From NCBI RefSeq assembly GCF_033568475.1, contig NC_133123.1, positions 23,794,622 to 23,858,621 of the forward strand: DNA of 64,000 nucleotides, in the 5' to 3' direction. Shown piece after piece: positions 1-9,760 of this stretch. Every line of letters starts with the position of its first letter. Within the stretch, counting starts at the first letter, position 1. The position numbers and the translations under genes are program-made. The notes under the pieces were generated by a model, which searched no databases, had not been told where the DNA came from, and was given only the letters and a program-made list of their open reading frames with translations. The stretch comes from Henckelia pumila. Taxonomy: Eukaryota; Streptophyta; Magnoliopsida; Lamiales; Gesneriaceae.

Positions 1-666
1 CGAGTACCGTATGCATCAGCAGTGGGAAGTTTAATGTTCGCTATGATCTGTACTAGACCAGACATTGCACAAGCAGTGGGAGCAGTCAGTCAGTATATGG
101 CGAATCCTGGACAAGAGCATTGGAGCACGGTTAAGAGGATCCTTAGATACATTAAGGGTACCTCGGATGCTGCATTATGTTTTGGAGGATCAGATTTTAC
201 ACTCAGGGGCTATGTGGATTCAGATTATGCAGGTGATCCAGATAAGAGAAAATCTACTACTGGTTATGTGTTTACAATTGCAGGAGGTGCAGTCAGCTGG
301 GTTTCAAAACTGCAAACAGTTGTGGCATTATCTACAACGGAAGCAGAATACATGGCAGCTACTCAAGCTTGCAAGGAGGCAATATGGATTAAAAGGTTAT
401 TGGAGGAGCTTGGGCACAAACAAGAAAAGATTCCTCTGTTTTGTGACAGTCAGAGTGCCTTGCACATTGCAAGGAATCCAGCCTTTCATTCCAGGACTAA
501 ACACATTGGAGTTCAATTTCACTTTGTTCGGGAAGTAGTAGAGGAAGGAAGTGTGGACATGCAGAAGATCCATACGAAGGATAACATTGCTGATATTCTG
601 ACCAAACCAGTGAGTGCAGAGAAGTTTGAATGGTGTAGATCCTCAAGTGGCCTAGCAGAAACGTAA
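1..666 (+). CDS. Ty1/Copia polyprotein, C-terminal reverse transcriptase end plus RNase H (5' cut by window)
   Basis: The frame is open from base 1 to the stop at 664-666, so the start lies outside the window. It begins with the conserved VPYASAVGSLM block that follows the Copia reverse transcriptase, then CTRPDIAQAVG. The RNase H part follows, with DSDYAGD (an acidic catalytic position), KSTTGYVF, ALSTTEAEYMAA (the catalytic Glu lies in EAEY), CDSQSALHIA and RTKHIGVQFHFVREVVEEG. It ends with the usual DNIADILTKPV tail. No stop or frameshift is seen in this part. RNase H degrades the RNA strand during reverse transcription in the virus-like particle. The 3' LTR lies just downstream. The family is not the same as the Copia at 58.7-64 kb, which has different sequence in the shared blocks. 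Confidence 0.95.
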   Translation, partial: RVPYASAVGSLMFAMICTRPDIAQAVGAVSQYMANPGQEHWSTVKRILRYIKGTSDAALCFGGSDFTLRGYVDSDYAGDPDKRKSTTGYVFTIAGGAVSWVSKLQTVVALSTTEAEYMAATQACKEAIWIKRLLEELGHKQEKIPLFCDSQSALHIARNPAFHSRTKHIGVQFHFVREVVEEGSVDMQKIHTKDNIADILTKPVSAEKFEWCRSSSGLAET

Positions 667-741
667 GCAGCAAGAATGGCAAGATTGAAAGGATGTGTGG
701 AGATGTGCTTGATTCTCAATCAAATCTCCAAGTGGGAGAAA

Positions 742-1219
742 TGTCAGCAAAGGTGGGCAGGGGACATGCATTTAATGCATGTCCCAAAGTCTTCAGAGGC
801 AGTAGAATTATTGGAGGAATCGGTCCAATCTGGTGGCAGCCATCCAATGAAGAAATTTTGTAGGAAAGAGTGAAGGAAACTTCACTCACGTACGAGGGGA
901 GGAAGCTCTATAAAGCTCCCCTTAGCCAGTCTCATTATCCCTCAGTCTCAAGCATTCTTCTGTTCTTGAGTGCATTTCTTATCTCCTTAGTTATTTCTAT
1001 ATATTTGTGAGATAGGTTTTCTCCTGTATAAAAGAGTGAGTGTCTCTTTGAAAACACAGAGAGAGGTTATAATTCTCCAAATATTATAGTGGAATCTTTT
1101 GGTCTTGCCCGTGGTTTTTACCCTAATAATTTTTGGGGGTTTTCCACGTAAATCTTGGTGTCTAGTTATTCTTCAATTTACATAGTTTCTATCTCATGAT
1201 GCCGCACCTGGGACCAACA
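742..1219 (+). mobile_element. 3' LTR of the Copia element
   Basis: A purine-rich tract (AAGTGGGAGAAA, about 730-741) lies directly before a TGTCAGC start, as expected for a Copia polypurine tract and LTR. The LTR probably ends at GGGACCAACA (1219). A TATA-like box, CTCTATAAAG, lies at about 906-915 and would drive the transcript. The 5' LTR is outside the window, so neither the ends nor a target duplication can be confirmed. Confidence 0.75.
906..915 (+). promoter_or_regulatory. TATA box in the Copia LTR
   Basis: CTCTATAAAG sits in the first half of the LTR, where U3/R promoters of plant Copia elements lie. It is a motif match only. Confidence 0.5.
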
Positions 1220-1421
1220 CAAAAAACATATCTCAAATTTCAAGCACTTTGAGTAGAAAAACAAAACACAAAAATCATTAAAATTCAACATTCAATGACA
1301 GATTCAAACCCAATAATTAAAAAAGACAGCGCAAAAGAATGGATAACACTTACAATTAGAAATGGCGGCAGCGGCGCGAGGAGTTAACGACCGGACGTGC
1401 TGCAACCTAGGGATCACCAGG
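1220..1421. other. Short host spacer between two retroelements, possibly half of a disrupted 5' exon
   Basis: About 200 bp separate the Copia LTR from the TR-GAG element. The part next to the insertion is GC-rich (GGCGGCAGCGGCGCGAGG). Joined across the CCAGG duplication to 8233 onward and read on the minus strand, it is unlike the AT-rich surroundings and ends in a good splice-donor-like GTAAGT at about 1350-1355. No ATG is found in its one open frame, so it would be a non-coding leader exon if it is real. Confidence 0.3.
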
Positions 1422-2438
1422 TGTAACACCCGGAATTTTAATACGTAAATTCGCATGCATAATTAGGAGAAATTAATTTTAAAATAAGGGTTAAATGAAT
1501 TTATGTGTTATTATGTGATTTATATGCATGATTTAAGTTATTTTAGCATTTAACCCAAAATTTGTGATTTTTGTGATTTATGGAAATTAATTGGTTTTGA
1601 TCACGTAGACGGGACCGTGGACGGATGCCAAAATATTTAGCCAAAAATATTTTATGAGTTTTATGAGCCTTAAAATAATATTTTTAAGGTATTTTGTCAA
1701 GAAAATTTTAGTATTTAATTATATATTTATTTAAGGGTTGAATTTTAGCTAAAATAAGTCATTTTAATGACTTTTGTTAATATTTAAAAATCCCTTAAGT
1801 TTTAATTTCGGGATTTAGCATTTTCCCATCAAATTATTATTATTTATTAAGGGTTTTTTTAAATATTAGTTTTATAGAATAATGTTATATTATTTAATAA
1901 TATATTTTTTTAACCTATTATCTAACCTACCCAACCCCACAACCCACTACCAAGCCGTCACTTTCATCCTGTTCATCATCTTCCTCACGTTTCATCAGCC
2001 TCCACCATAGTTTTGGACAGAAAACCTCAACCTCCATAGCCGATCCACCATTGTCTTGGTTTATTTTGGTCCGTTCGTCGTCCCGGAGTCCCGTAAACGC
2101 ATCGTTCGTTGTCAAATAATTATCAAAGGCGTGTCTATTCCTTCGTTTGAACACCATATAAGCTATTAATCTTGCATAATGTTTTATTTTGATTTCATTT
2201 GAATATTTCGAAATTTATGCAATTTTATGGAGGTTTATGCATGTTTGGGTATTTCTTGTCATGGCTCACGTTTTGACCAATATGGCACGGTCCAGGGGCT
2301 AGGTCTCGGCCAAGGGGTGTTTGGAGGTTCGTTAGGGTCGAGCAAGGTCAGGGGTTAGGGTGGCTCACGGCTGGTTCCAAGTTAGTGTAAGGTTTTGGTC
2401 TTGGAGGGGCACGGCTAGGGTTGTAGGGAAGAGGTCAC

Positions 2439-2576
2439 GGCTGGTTCATGCTAGGCCATGAACCAGCCTAGCCATGGCATGGCTCGAACCGGCAGGACCC
2501 TGGGAAGGTCCTGCCGGCGGCGCTCCGGCCAGGGGCGGCCGGAGCGAGGCGGCAGCAGCCCCTAAAGGGCTGCTGC
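2439..2576 (+). other. Cluster of four perfect hairpins in the LTR
   Basis: Four adjacent stem-loops with perfect stems: 12 bp at 2439-2468 (arm GGCTGGTTCATG), 11 bp at 2489-2517 (CCGGCAGGACC), 10 bp at 2521-2546 (CGCTCCGGCC) and 10 bp at 2552-2576 (GCAGCAGCCC). Loops are 5-7 nt. The same four lie in the other LTR at 6573-6710. They would fold strongly in RNA. Whether they act in packaging, 3'-end formation or translation is unknown. Confidence 0.85.
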
Positions 2577-2597
2577 TCGCGCAGCCGAGGGCTAGGA

Positions 2598-2705
2598 GAG
2601 GGGGGGCGTCGGGTAGGGGGTGCTGGGTGGTTCCGGGTCGGGTCAGGGTAGTGGGTCGGGTCAGTAGGGTCTAGGGTCGGGTCAGGCAGGTCCGGGTCCG
2701 GGCTA
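2598..2705 (+). other. G-run tract with quadruplex potential in the LTR
   Basis: More than ten runs of three or more G lie within about 110 bases, mostly as repeats of GGGTCGGGTCA. The spacing fits G-quadruplex formation on the plus strand and in a plus-strand transcript. The same tract is at 6732-6839 in the 3' LTR. Confidence 0.7.
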
Positions 2706-3310
2706 GGTGGGCCGGGCTCGAGTATTTTAATTTTAAAATGTTTAATGTTTTAATTGGATTTTTGGGCCATTTAATTAGTTAGAAAATTATTTGGGCCTCC
2801 AAATAATTTTATTTGGGCTTTTTAAATTATTTTTAAGTTAACCCAATAATTTTATGGGCCCGTGGGCCCATTGGAATTTTTGGGCTAGTCAGTGATTTTA
2901 TTGGGTCAGTCTAGGAATTTTTATGAATTAATTAGTTATTGGGCCTAAATATTTTTATTTAAGCCCAATAACATTTAAGTATTTTATTTTAGTAAAAATT
3001 ATAATTTTTAAAATTAATTATTTAATTATGGGCTTTAAGTTAGTTAACAGGCTTTAAGTCAGTTAAGGGGTTAGTAGAGAGACCAGCAGTCTGGACCAAT
3101 CCATGAAAATAAACTAAGTCCGGAATATATATTTAATTATTTTTATGCATGAAGTCTATTTTAAGTAAAAGTATATTTATTATTAAAATTAATTAAATAT
3201 ATATTACGGACATATTTTAAGTGCATGCATACATGAAATATTTTATGATGTGTTTATGATTAAGAATTGAGCATGCAAAATATTTTTATGGAAATTGAAG
3301 TGATGTGACA

Positions 3311-3430
3311 GCATAGAAGTGGGTTCTACCACTGACACAGAGGTAGTTCTACTACCGGCATAGAAGTGGGTTTTACCACTGGCACAGAGGTAGTTTACTA
3401 CCAGCATAGAGGTGGATTTATCCACCGCCA
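3311..3430 (+). repeat. Tandem array of five mini-hairpins in the LTR
   Basis: A unit of about 47 bp repeats roughly 2.5 times. Each half-unit is a short stem-loop: GTGGGTTCTACCAC, GGTAGTTCTACTACC, GTGGGTTTTACCAC, GGTAGTTTACTACC and GGTGGATTTATCCACC. Stem sequence differs between units but pairing is kept. The copy in the other LTR is at 7445-7564. Confidence 0.8.
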
Positions 3431-4096
3431 CGTACGATGGTTCTTTAGACTGATCAGTCGGCACAGTTATTAGTCACATTCATGGATATGACCATACACA
3501 GTTTTTATGTTTATGACATGCTCAATTATGTTATGTATGATGAATAAAGTTATGTTATGTATAAGATTTATGATTAAGCATTTATGTTATGAAAAATGTT
3601 TCCACGCATGCTCATGTACATGTATATGTATTAGTATTTATGTGATGCATTATTTTTAACCTTGTTATAAAGGATTAGACTTGTTGAGCCTCTAGGCTCA
3701 CTACGCTTATATGGTGCAGGTGAGTATGATGTAGCTCCTACCGGTGGCGAGGACGTATGAGCGAGCATGGCAGTGGCCCCGTGACCGTCTCGCTAGGATT
3801 TTAATTATGCATGAGTTATATATTCAGGATATTTTTATGTTTTCAGTGGTTATAAATACTTATTGATTTTCATGATTTAAGTTATAAATTTTCATTATAG
3901 ACATTATTTTATCTATTGCACGACTCAAGATTTTATCAAATAAATGTTTATTATTTTATTAAGCGAGTTATTATTTGTAATATTATTTTTAAACTTTATA
4001 CATATATGTATGGGCGTATATGTATATAGTATAGTATTATTTTTATAAAAAAAAAAAAAAGTTTTTCCGCATTTAGTAGTACTAGGGTGTTTCATT

Positions 4097-4108
4097 TGGT
4101 ATCAGAGC
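4097..4108 (+). promoter_or_regulatory. Primer-binding site (tRNA-Met type) of the TR-GAG element
   Basis: TGGTATCAGAGC lies 2 bases after the 5' LTR. It matches the 3' end of plant initiator tRNA-Met, the usual primer of Copia and Tekay-type elements, and it fixes the element on the plus strand. Confidence 0.92.
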
Positions 4109-4286
4109 ACGGTCCTCGGAGGGTGTCCATCTGCCACGTGAAGCTCAGAAATCCTGCTACTGGTCTGTAAGTTTTAAATGTTTTAATAAGATTTAGAAGG
4201 AGCATATGTATTAATTTTATGTATTTCATGTTCGGTGAGATTTTTTTGAAACCCTTAGTTATGCATTGCGATTTACGTAAAGAAAT

Positions 4287-5345
4287 ATGTGGTGGTACAG
4301 AATGCCTCCCAGACAGATGAATAGACGCGGTAGACCTCCATCTCCACCGCCACCTCCGCAGAACCCTATGACAGCACTGGAGCAGGCCAGTGCTACGATG
4401 ATGGCAGGGATCACTGCTCTGTTGGAGCAGCAGGCTGCACGTCCCAGACTATCCCATGAGGAGGACGTGGCTGAGAGGTTCCAGAAGAAGGGACCTAAGG
4501 AGTTTGTTGGGACCACTGATCCTTTGGTGGCTGAGGGATGGATTCGCTCTCTTGAGTCCATCTTTGATTACATGGGGATCACAGACACCGACAGGGTGAA
4601 CTGTGCGACGTACATGATGAGAGGGGATGCAGCCCTTTGGTGGGAGGGTGCAGTTAGGGGAGTTCACTTGCCCACACTGACGTGGACGGAGTTTAGGCGT
4701 ATCTTCTACGCCAAGTACTTTACTGAGGATGTGCGCAGCCGCATGATCCGTGAGTTCATGAGTCTCCGTCAGGGAGACAGGTCTGTTGTGGAGTATGTGA
4801 GCCAGTTTGAGAGGGGCTGTCGCTTCGTGCCCATGATTGCTGATAGCCCGCAGGAGAAGCTGCGTCAGTTTGTGGAAGGCCTGAAGGCTGAGATCAGGCA
4901 TGATGTGCATATGGCAGACGTCTTTACATACGAGTCTGCAGTGAGTAGAGCCTTGCGTTCCGAGGAGGGTCGGAGAGAGATCCAGAAGGAACAGCAGCGT
5001 AATAGACAGCTCCAGCTGGAATCTTATCAACCATCTTCGCAGCCACCCACAAAGAAACAGTACACAGGGCCATCTCAGGACCATAACCAGCAGAGTCAGC
5101 AGGGTCAGCAGCAGCAGCAACAGAGGGGCGGGGCCCCTAAGTCAGGAGGAGTACCACTTTGCCCGAAGTGTCAGAAACCACATTCGGGTCTGTGTCTGAG
5201 TGGGTCGAATGCGTGTTTCCATTGCAAGGAGCCGGGGCACATGTCCATTAATTGTCCAAGGAAGAAGAACACCACAGGGAGAGTGTTTGTCATGCAAGCA
5301 GCTGGGGCAGACCCAAACACTTCTTTAATCTCCGGTATGCCCTAA
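4287..5345 (+). CDS. gag: Gag capsid/nucleocapsid protein of the TR-GAG element
   Basis: 352 residues if the first ATG is used; a second ATG five codons on (MPPRQMNRRGRPP) may be the real start. A proline-rich N-terminus is followed by the Ty3/Gypsy retrotransposon-gag fold (about residues 60-190; ALWWEGAVRGVHLPTLTWTE, YFTEDVRSRMIREF, EYVSQFE). A Gln-rich linker and one CCHC zinc knuckle, CFHCKEPGHMSINC, follow near the C-terminus. The protein forms the particle and binds the RNA. In autonomous relatives this frame runs on into protease; here it stops just after the DPNTSLISG block, exactly before where the protease should begin. The frame is intact, so it may still be made. Confidence 0.93.
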   Translation: MWWYRMPPRQMNRRGRPPSPPPPPQNPMTALEQASATMMAGITALLEQQAARPRLSHEEDVAERFQKKGPKEFVGTTDPLVAEGWIRSLESIFDYMGITDTDRVNCATYMMRGDAALWWEGAVRGVHLPTLTWTEFRRIFYAKYFTEDVRSRMIREFMSLRQGDRSVVEYVSQFERGCRFVPMIADSPQEKLRQFVEGLKAEIRHDVHMADVFTYESAVSRALRSEEGRREIQKEQQRNRQLQLESYQPSSQPPTKKQYTGPSQDHNQQSQQGQQQQQQRGGAPKSGGVPLCPKCQKPHSGLCLSGSNACFHCKEPGHMSINCPRKKNTTGRVFVMQAAGADPNTSLISGMP

Positions 5346-5550
5346 CCTATTCTTTTAAGGGAACTTTGGTGAAGTTAAAAATATTTTGTTTATCAGAGTG
5401 CGCAGCAGAAGCATTACGTTTGGGATACCGAAACTTGGGAACTAGATATGTGATAATGAGTTTAGTGAATTGGATTTTTGAAGAACTCCGTTATTAGAAA
5501 TTTGATCCGTCGAATTTCGAGGACGAAATTCAATTTAAGGGGGGGAGAAT
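5346..5550 (+). mobile_element. Residual 3' interior and polypurine tract of the TR-GAG element
   Basis: About 200 bp join the gag stop to the 3' LTR. The segment TTCGAGGACGAAATT (about 5516-5530) is the usual end of a Del/Tekay pol region. The polypurine tract AAGGGGGGGAGAAT directly precedes the LTR at 5551. All of pol between the gag C-terminus and this tail is absent. Confidence 0.88.
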
Positions 5551-8227
5551 TGTAACACCCGAAATTTTAATACGTAAATTCGCATGCATAATTAGGAGAA
5601 ATTAATTTTAAAATAAGGGTTAAATGAATTTATGTGTTATTATGTGATTTATATGCATGATTTAAGTTATTTTAGCATTTAACCCAAAATTTGTGATTTT
5701 TGTGATTTATGGAAATTAATTGGTTTTGATCACGTAGACGGGACCGTGGACGGACGAGATGCCAAAATATTTAGCCAAAAATATTTTATGAGTTTTATGA
5801 GCCTTAAAATAATATTTTTAAGGTATTTTGTCAAGAAAATTTTAGTATTTAATTATATATTTATTTAAGGGTTGAATTTTAGCTAAAATAAGTCATTTTA
5901 ATGACTTTTGTTAATATTTAAAAATCCCTTAAGTTTTAATTTCGGGATTTAGCATTTTCCCATCAAATTATTATTATTTATTAAGGGTTTTTTTAAATAT
6001 TAGTTTTATAGAATAATGTTATATTATTTAATAATATATTTTTTTAACCTATTATCTAACCTACCCAACCCCACAACCCACTACCAAGCCGTCACTTTCA
6101 TCCTGTTCATCATCTTCCTCACGTTTCATCAGCCTCCACCATAGTTTTGGACAGAAAACCTCAACCTCCATAGCCGATTCACCATTGTCTTGGTTTATTT
6201 TGGTCCGTTCGTCGTCCCGGAGTCCCGTAAACGCATCGTTCGTTGTCAAATAATTATCAAAGGCATGTCTATTCCTTCGTTTGAACACCATATAAGCTAT
6301 TAATCTTGCATAATGTTTTATTTTGATTTCATTTGAATATTTCGAAATTTATGCAATTTTATGGAGGTTTATGCATGTTTGGGTATTTCTTGTCATGGCT
6401 CACGTTTTGACCAATATGGCACGGTCCAGGGGCTAGGTCTCGGCCAAGGGGTGTTTGGAGGTTCGTTAGGGTCGAGCAAGGTCAGGGGTTAGGGTGGCTC
6501 ACGGCTGGTTCCAAGTTAGTGTAAGGTTTTGGTCTTGGAGGGGCACGGCTAGGGTTGTAGGGAAGAGGTCACGGCTGGTTCATGCTAGGCCATGAACCAG
6601 CCTAGCCATGGCATGGCTCTAACCGGCAGGACCCTGGGAAGGTCCTGCCGGCGGCGCTCCGGCCAGGGGCGGCCGGAGCGAGGCGGCAGCAGCCCCTAAA
6701 GGGCTGCTGCTCGCGCAGCCGAGGGCTAGGAGAGGGGGGGCGTCGGGTAGGGGGTGCTGGGTGGTTCCGGGTCGGGTCAGGGTAGTGGGTCGGGTCAGTA
6801 GGGTCTAGGGTCGGGTCAGGCAGGTCCGGGTCCGGGCTAGGTGGGCCGGGCTCGAGTATTTTAATTTTAAAATGTTTAATGTTTTAATTGGATTTTTGGG
6901 CCATTTAATTAGTTAGAAAATTATTTGGGCCTCCAAATAATTTTATTTGGGCTTTTTAAATTATTTTTAAGTTAACCCAATAATTTTATGGGCCCGTGGG
7001 CCCATTGGAATTTTTGGGCTAGTCAGTGATTTTATTGGGTCAGTCTAGGAATTTTTATGAATTAATTAGTTATTGGGCCTAAATATTTTTATTTAAGCCC
7101 AATAACATTTAAGTATTTTATTTTAGTAAAAATTATAATTTTTAAAATTAATTATTTAATTATGGGCTTTAAGTTAGTTAACAGGCTTTAAGTCAGTTAA
7201 GGGGTTAGTAGAGAGACCAGCAGTCTGGACCAATCCATGAAAATAAACTAAGTCCGGAATATATATTTAATTATTTTTATGCATGAAGTCTATTTTAAGT
7301 AAAAGTATATTTATTATTAAAATTAATTAAATATATATTACGGACATATTTTAAGTGCATGCATACATGAAATATTTTATGATGTGTTTATGATTAAGAA
7401 TTGAGCATGAAAAATATTTTTATGGAAATTGAAGTGATGTGACAGCATAGAAGTGGGTTCTACCACTGACACAGAGGTAGTTCTACTACCGGCATAGAAG
7501 TGGGTTTTACCACTGGCACAGAGGTAGTTTACTACCAGCATAGAGGTGGATTTATCCACCGCCACGTACGATGGTTCTTTAGACTGATCAGTCGGCACAG
7601 TTATTAGTCACATTCATGGATATGACCATACACAGTTTTTATGTTTATGACATGCTCAATTATGTTATGTATGATGAATAAAGTTATGTTATGTATAAGA
7701 TTTATGATTAAGCATTTATGTTATGAAAAATGTTTCCACGCATGCTCATGTACATGTATATGTATTAGTATTTATGTGATGCATTATTTTTAACCTTGTT
7801 ATAAAGGATTAGACTTGTTGAGCCTCTAGGCTCACTACGCTTATATGGTGCAGGTGAGTATGATGTAGCTCCTACCGGTGGCGAGGACGTATGAGCGAGC
7901 ATGGCAGTGGCCCCGTGACCGTCTCGCTAGGATTTTAATTATGCATGAGTTATATATTCAGGATATTTTTATGTTTTCAGTGGTTATAAATACTTATTGA
8001 TTTTCATGATTTAAGTTATAAATTTTCATTATAGACATTATTTTATCTATTGCACGACTCAAGATTTTATCAAATAAATGTTTATTATTTTATTAAGCGA
8101 GTTATTATTTGTAATATTATTTTTAAACTTTATACATATATGTATGGGCGTATATGTATATAGTATAGTATTATTTTAAATATAAAAAAAAAAGTTTTTC
8201 CGCATTTAGTAGTACTAGGGTGTTTCA
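5551..8227 (+). repeat. 3' LTR of the TR-GAG element
   Basis: 2677 bp, starting TGTAACACCCGAAA and ending GGGTGTTTCA, near-identical to 1422-4094. Differences seen include a 5-bp insertion near 5750-5760, single changes near 5561, 6178, 6265, 6620 and 7410, and a shorter A-run near 8185. The hairpin cluster (6573-6710), G-run tract (6732-6839) and mini-hairpin array (7445-7564) are all kept. The target copy CCAGG follows at 8228-8232. Confidence 0.93.
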
Positions 8228-8232
8228 CCAGG

Positions 8233-9127
8233 CAGCTCTTTCGCGCTCGATCGGAGACCAACCGACCGGTCCACTAGATTTCTGGAGATTAAGGGTTTGT
8301 AATGTGGAAATAAGGCGGATTGGGATGTATTTTTGGGCCTCCCCCGACTCATGTGAAAGTCATGTTCACATCCCGTTAAACTTAATAGAGTAGTTGATGG
8401 CAAGAACGTAATGAAGGATATAAATTGCACAGAAAATATTTGAGATACATAAATAATATGAAATTGCGGAAACAAGATGGAGATTTTAATGTATCATACC
8501 TCAACAAACAATAGAAATTTTCACGTATATTTATATGTATTTGTTATTTGTTGTGTTCGATCGGTCCTCATCTGTTGAGTATTTTTCCAAGCATTCACGC
8601 CATACATCTCTTCCCAGCTAATTAAGAACAAAGATGTGTTAGACGAAAATGAAGAAACTGTGTTTTGGTGCTGGTCAAGAAGATAATTCCAAATTCATGC
8701 AATTTCAATTCGCTTATTTTAACGTTATTTCACTTGTAAAAATAAAAACTTTCGCATTTTGCATTTGAATCATGCATCATAAAAACAATTATCAATAATA
8801 AAATAGATAGGTCAAGCTTGACTAAAACTCGATTGAAGTTGAGCAATAATTGAGTAGTACTTGATCACGATCCACAAGAGCAATTTGTGAGCTGCTGAAT
8901 TATTTACACGTTTAGGTAGTGTTGCAATAGCTTATTTTAAGTTGTTCCAAGCTTCTAGACAGGCTCTTGCAAACACTACCTTAATATAGTATGATGCATC
9001 AGGCGAAGACAAATTGTGAATTGAATGTTTGAAAATTGTATGCTAAAGTTGAGAAACACTTAAAATAAGCTATTTTAAACACCACCTTTATCATTCATCA
9101 GCCGAAAATAAATTGTGAATTTGTTTC
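8233..9127. other. Intergenic host sequence between two retroelements, with a small MITE
   Basis: The first ~190 bp continue the sequence broken by the TR-GAG insertion. They contain GGGCC/GCCCA-type motifs (about 8333-8338) of the sort found in plant housekeeping promoters, read on the minus strand. The rest is AT-rich with no recognisable gene, apart from the MITE at 8914-9087. Confidence 0.4.
8914..9087. mobile_element. MITE-like inverted-repeat element
   Basis: The left end AGGTAGTGTT...CTTATTTTAAG and the right end CTTAAAATAAGC...AAACACCACCT are inverted repeats of about 30 bp with mismatches. The terminus resembles hAT/PIF-type plant MITEs starting AGGTGGTGTTT. No clean target duplication was seen. 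A second CACTACCT-like end at about 8975-8985 suggests nesting. Confidence 0.5.
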
Positions 9128-9760
9128 TGTTGGGAAATCATCGATCGATCCGCCGTCGACTCATTCGCGTTTCACCTGCAAAAATACCAAACACAACAGG
9201 GAAACCGAACCAACAATAATACGTGAGTTAACACAAGGGATTCAGGGGCTCAGACGCTACGACTCTCCAAACCACCGGCAATCCACGGCGAAGACCACAA
9301 AGGTTCTTCCCAACCTAACTCACACTCTCTGCCCGCACTACACAAGTAGTACCCCAAACTCACTGCCCTCTACACACACCTACACATAGTAGGAATCTCC
9401 GATCAGTCCACGAACGAGAGCACACGAGATCGGCTCACACAGAACCGAGGCGAGAGAAGGCAGCAACACTAAGCCGACCGCCTCACTCTCTCGCCCAGCA
9501 CTCAATCCTCTCGGCTCTCTCTCAATCTCACAGAGAAGGAATAGAACGGGCACACAGCCTCATGAAGAAGAAAACAAAATGAGAGGGGAACATGCATTAA
9601 AATGGGAGGAGGCGCACAAGCAGAAAACACGAAAAAGGGTGGTGCACGTTTGTCTTCAAAAGGGGGAATAATAAATTTGGTTGAGGGCTGGGATATTATA
9701 TAATATGGATAGTGGGTTGGGGTAATATATAATATTAGTTAGTGGGGCCAAACCCCAACA
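9128..9760 (-). repeat. 3' LTR of the minus-strand non-autonomous element
   Basis: 633 bp, the downstream LTR in the sense of the element. It differs from 12678-13324 at scattered substitutions (for example near 9156, 9178 and 9245) and by small indels. Confidence 0.88.

Larger units (their letters stand above)
1422..4094 (+). repeat. 5' LTR of the TR-GAG element
   Basis: 2673 bp, beginning TGTAACACCCGG and ending ACTAGGGTGTTTCA. The outer thirds are AT-rich. The middle (about 2230-2720) is GC-rich with strong hairpins and G-runs. A tandem hairpin array lies at 3311-3430. An A-run (about 4048-4061) lies near the end. The short minus-strand open frames in the LTR (near 1927-2157 and 3243-3464) recur in the other copy only because the LTRs are duplicates. 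Confidence 0.93.
1422..8227 (+). mobile_element. Complete non-autonomous Ty3/Gypsy element with gag but no pol (TR-GAG type)
   Basis: Two near-identical direct repeats of about 2.67 kb (1422-4094 and 5551-8227) begin TGTAACACCC and end GGGTGTTTCA. They are flanked by the 5-bp duplication CCAGG (1417-1421 and 8228-8232). The 1456-bp interior has a tRNA-Met-type primer site, one gag gene and a polypurine tract, but no protease, reverse transcriptase, RNase H or integrase. By eye the LTRs differ at about six single bases, one 5-bp indel and a variable A-run, so the insertion is recent. The gag, the GTAACACC start and the FEDEI-like tail near the polypurine tract point to the Del/Tekay chromovirus lineage. 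It would need pol proteins from an autonomous relative. TR-GAG elements are a described class; this family I cannot name. Confidence 0.92.

Noticed and set aside
1927-2157. A 76-codon minus-strand frame that recurs at 6061-6291
   Set aside because: The two copies are simply the two LTRs of one young element. The apparent conservation is duplication, not selection.
3243-3464. A 73-codon minus-strand frame with repeated Val/Thr/Ser motifs, recurring at 7377-7598
   Set aside because: It overlies the mini-hairpin array of the LTR; the repeats explain the pattern.
4449-5120. A 223-codon minus-strand frame
   Set aside because: Antisense shadow of the gag gene at 4287-5345.
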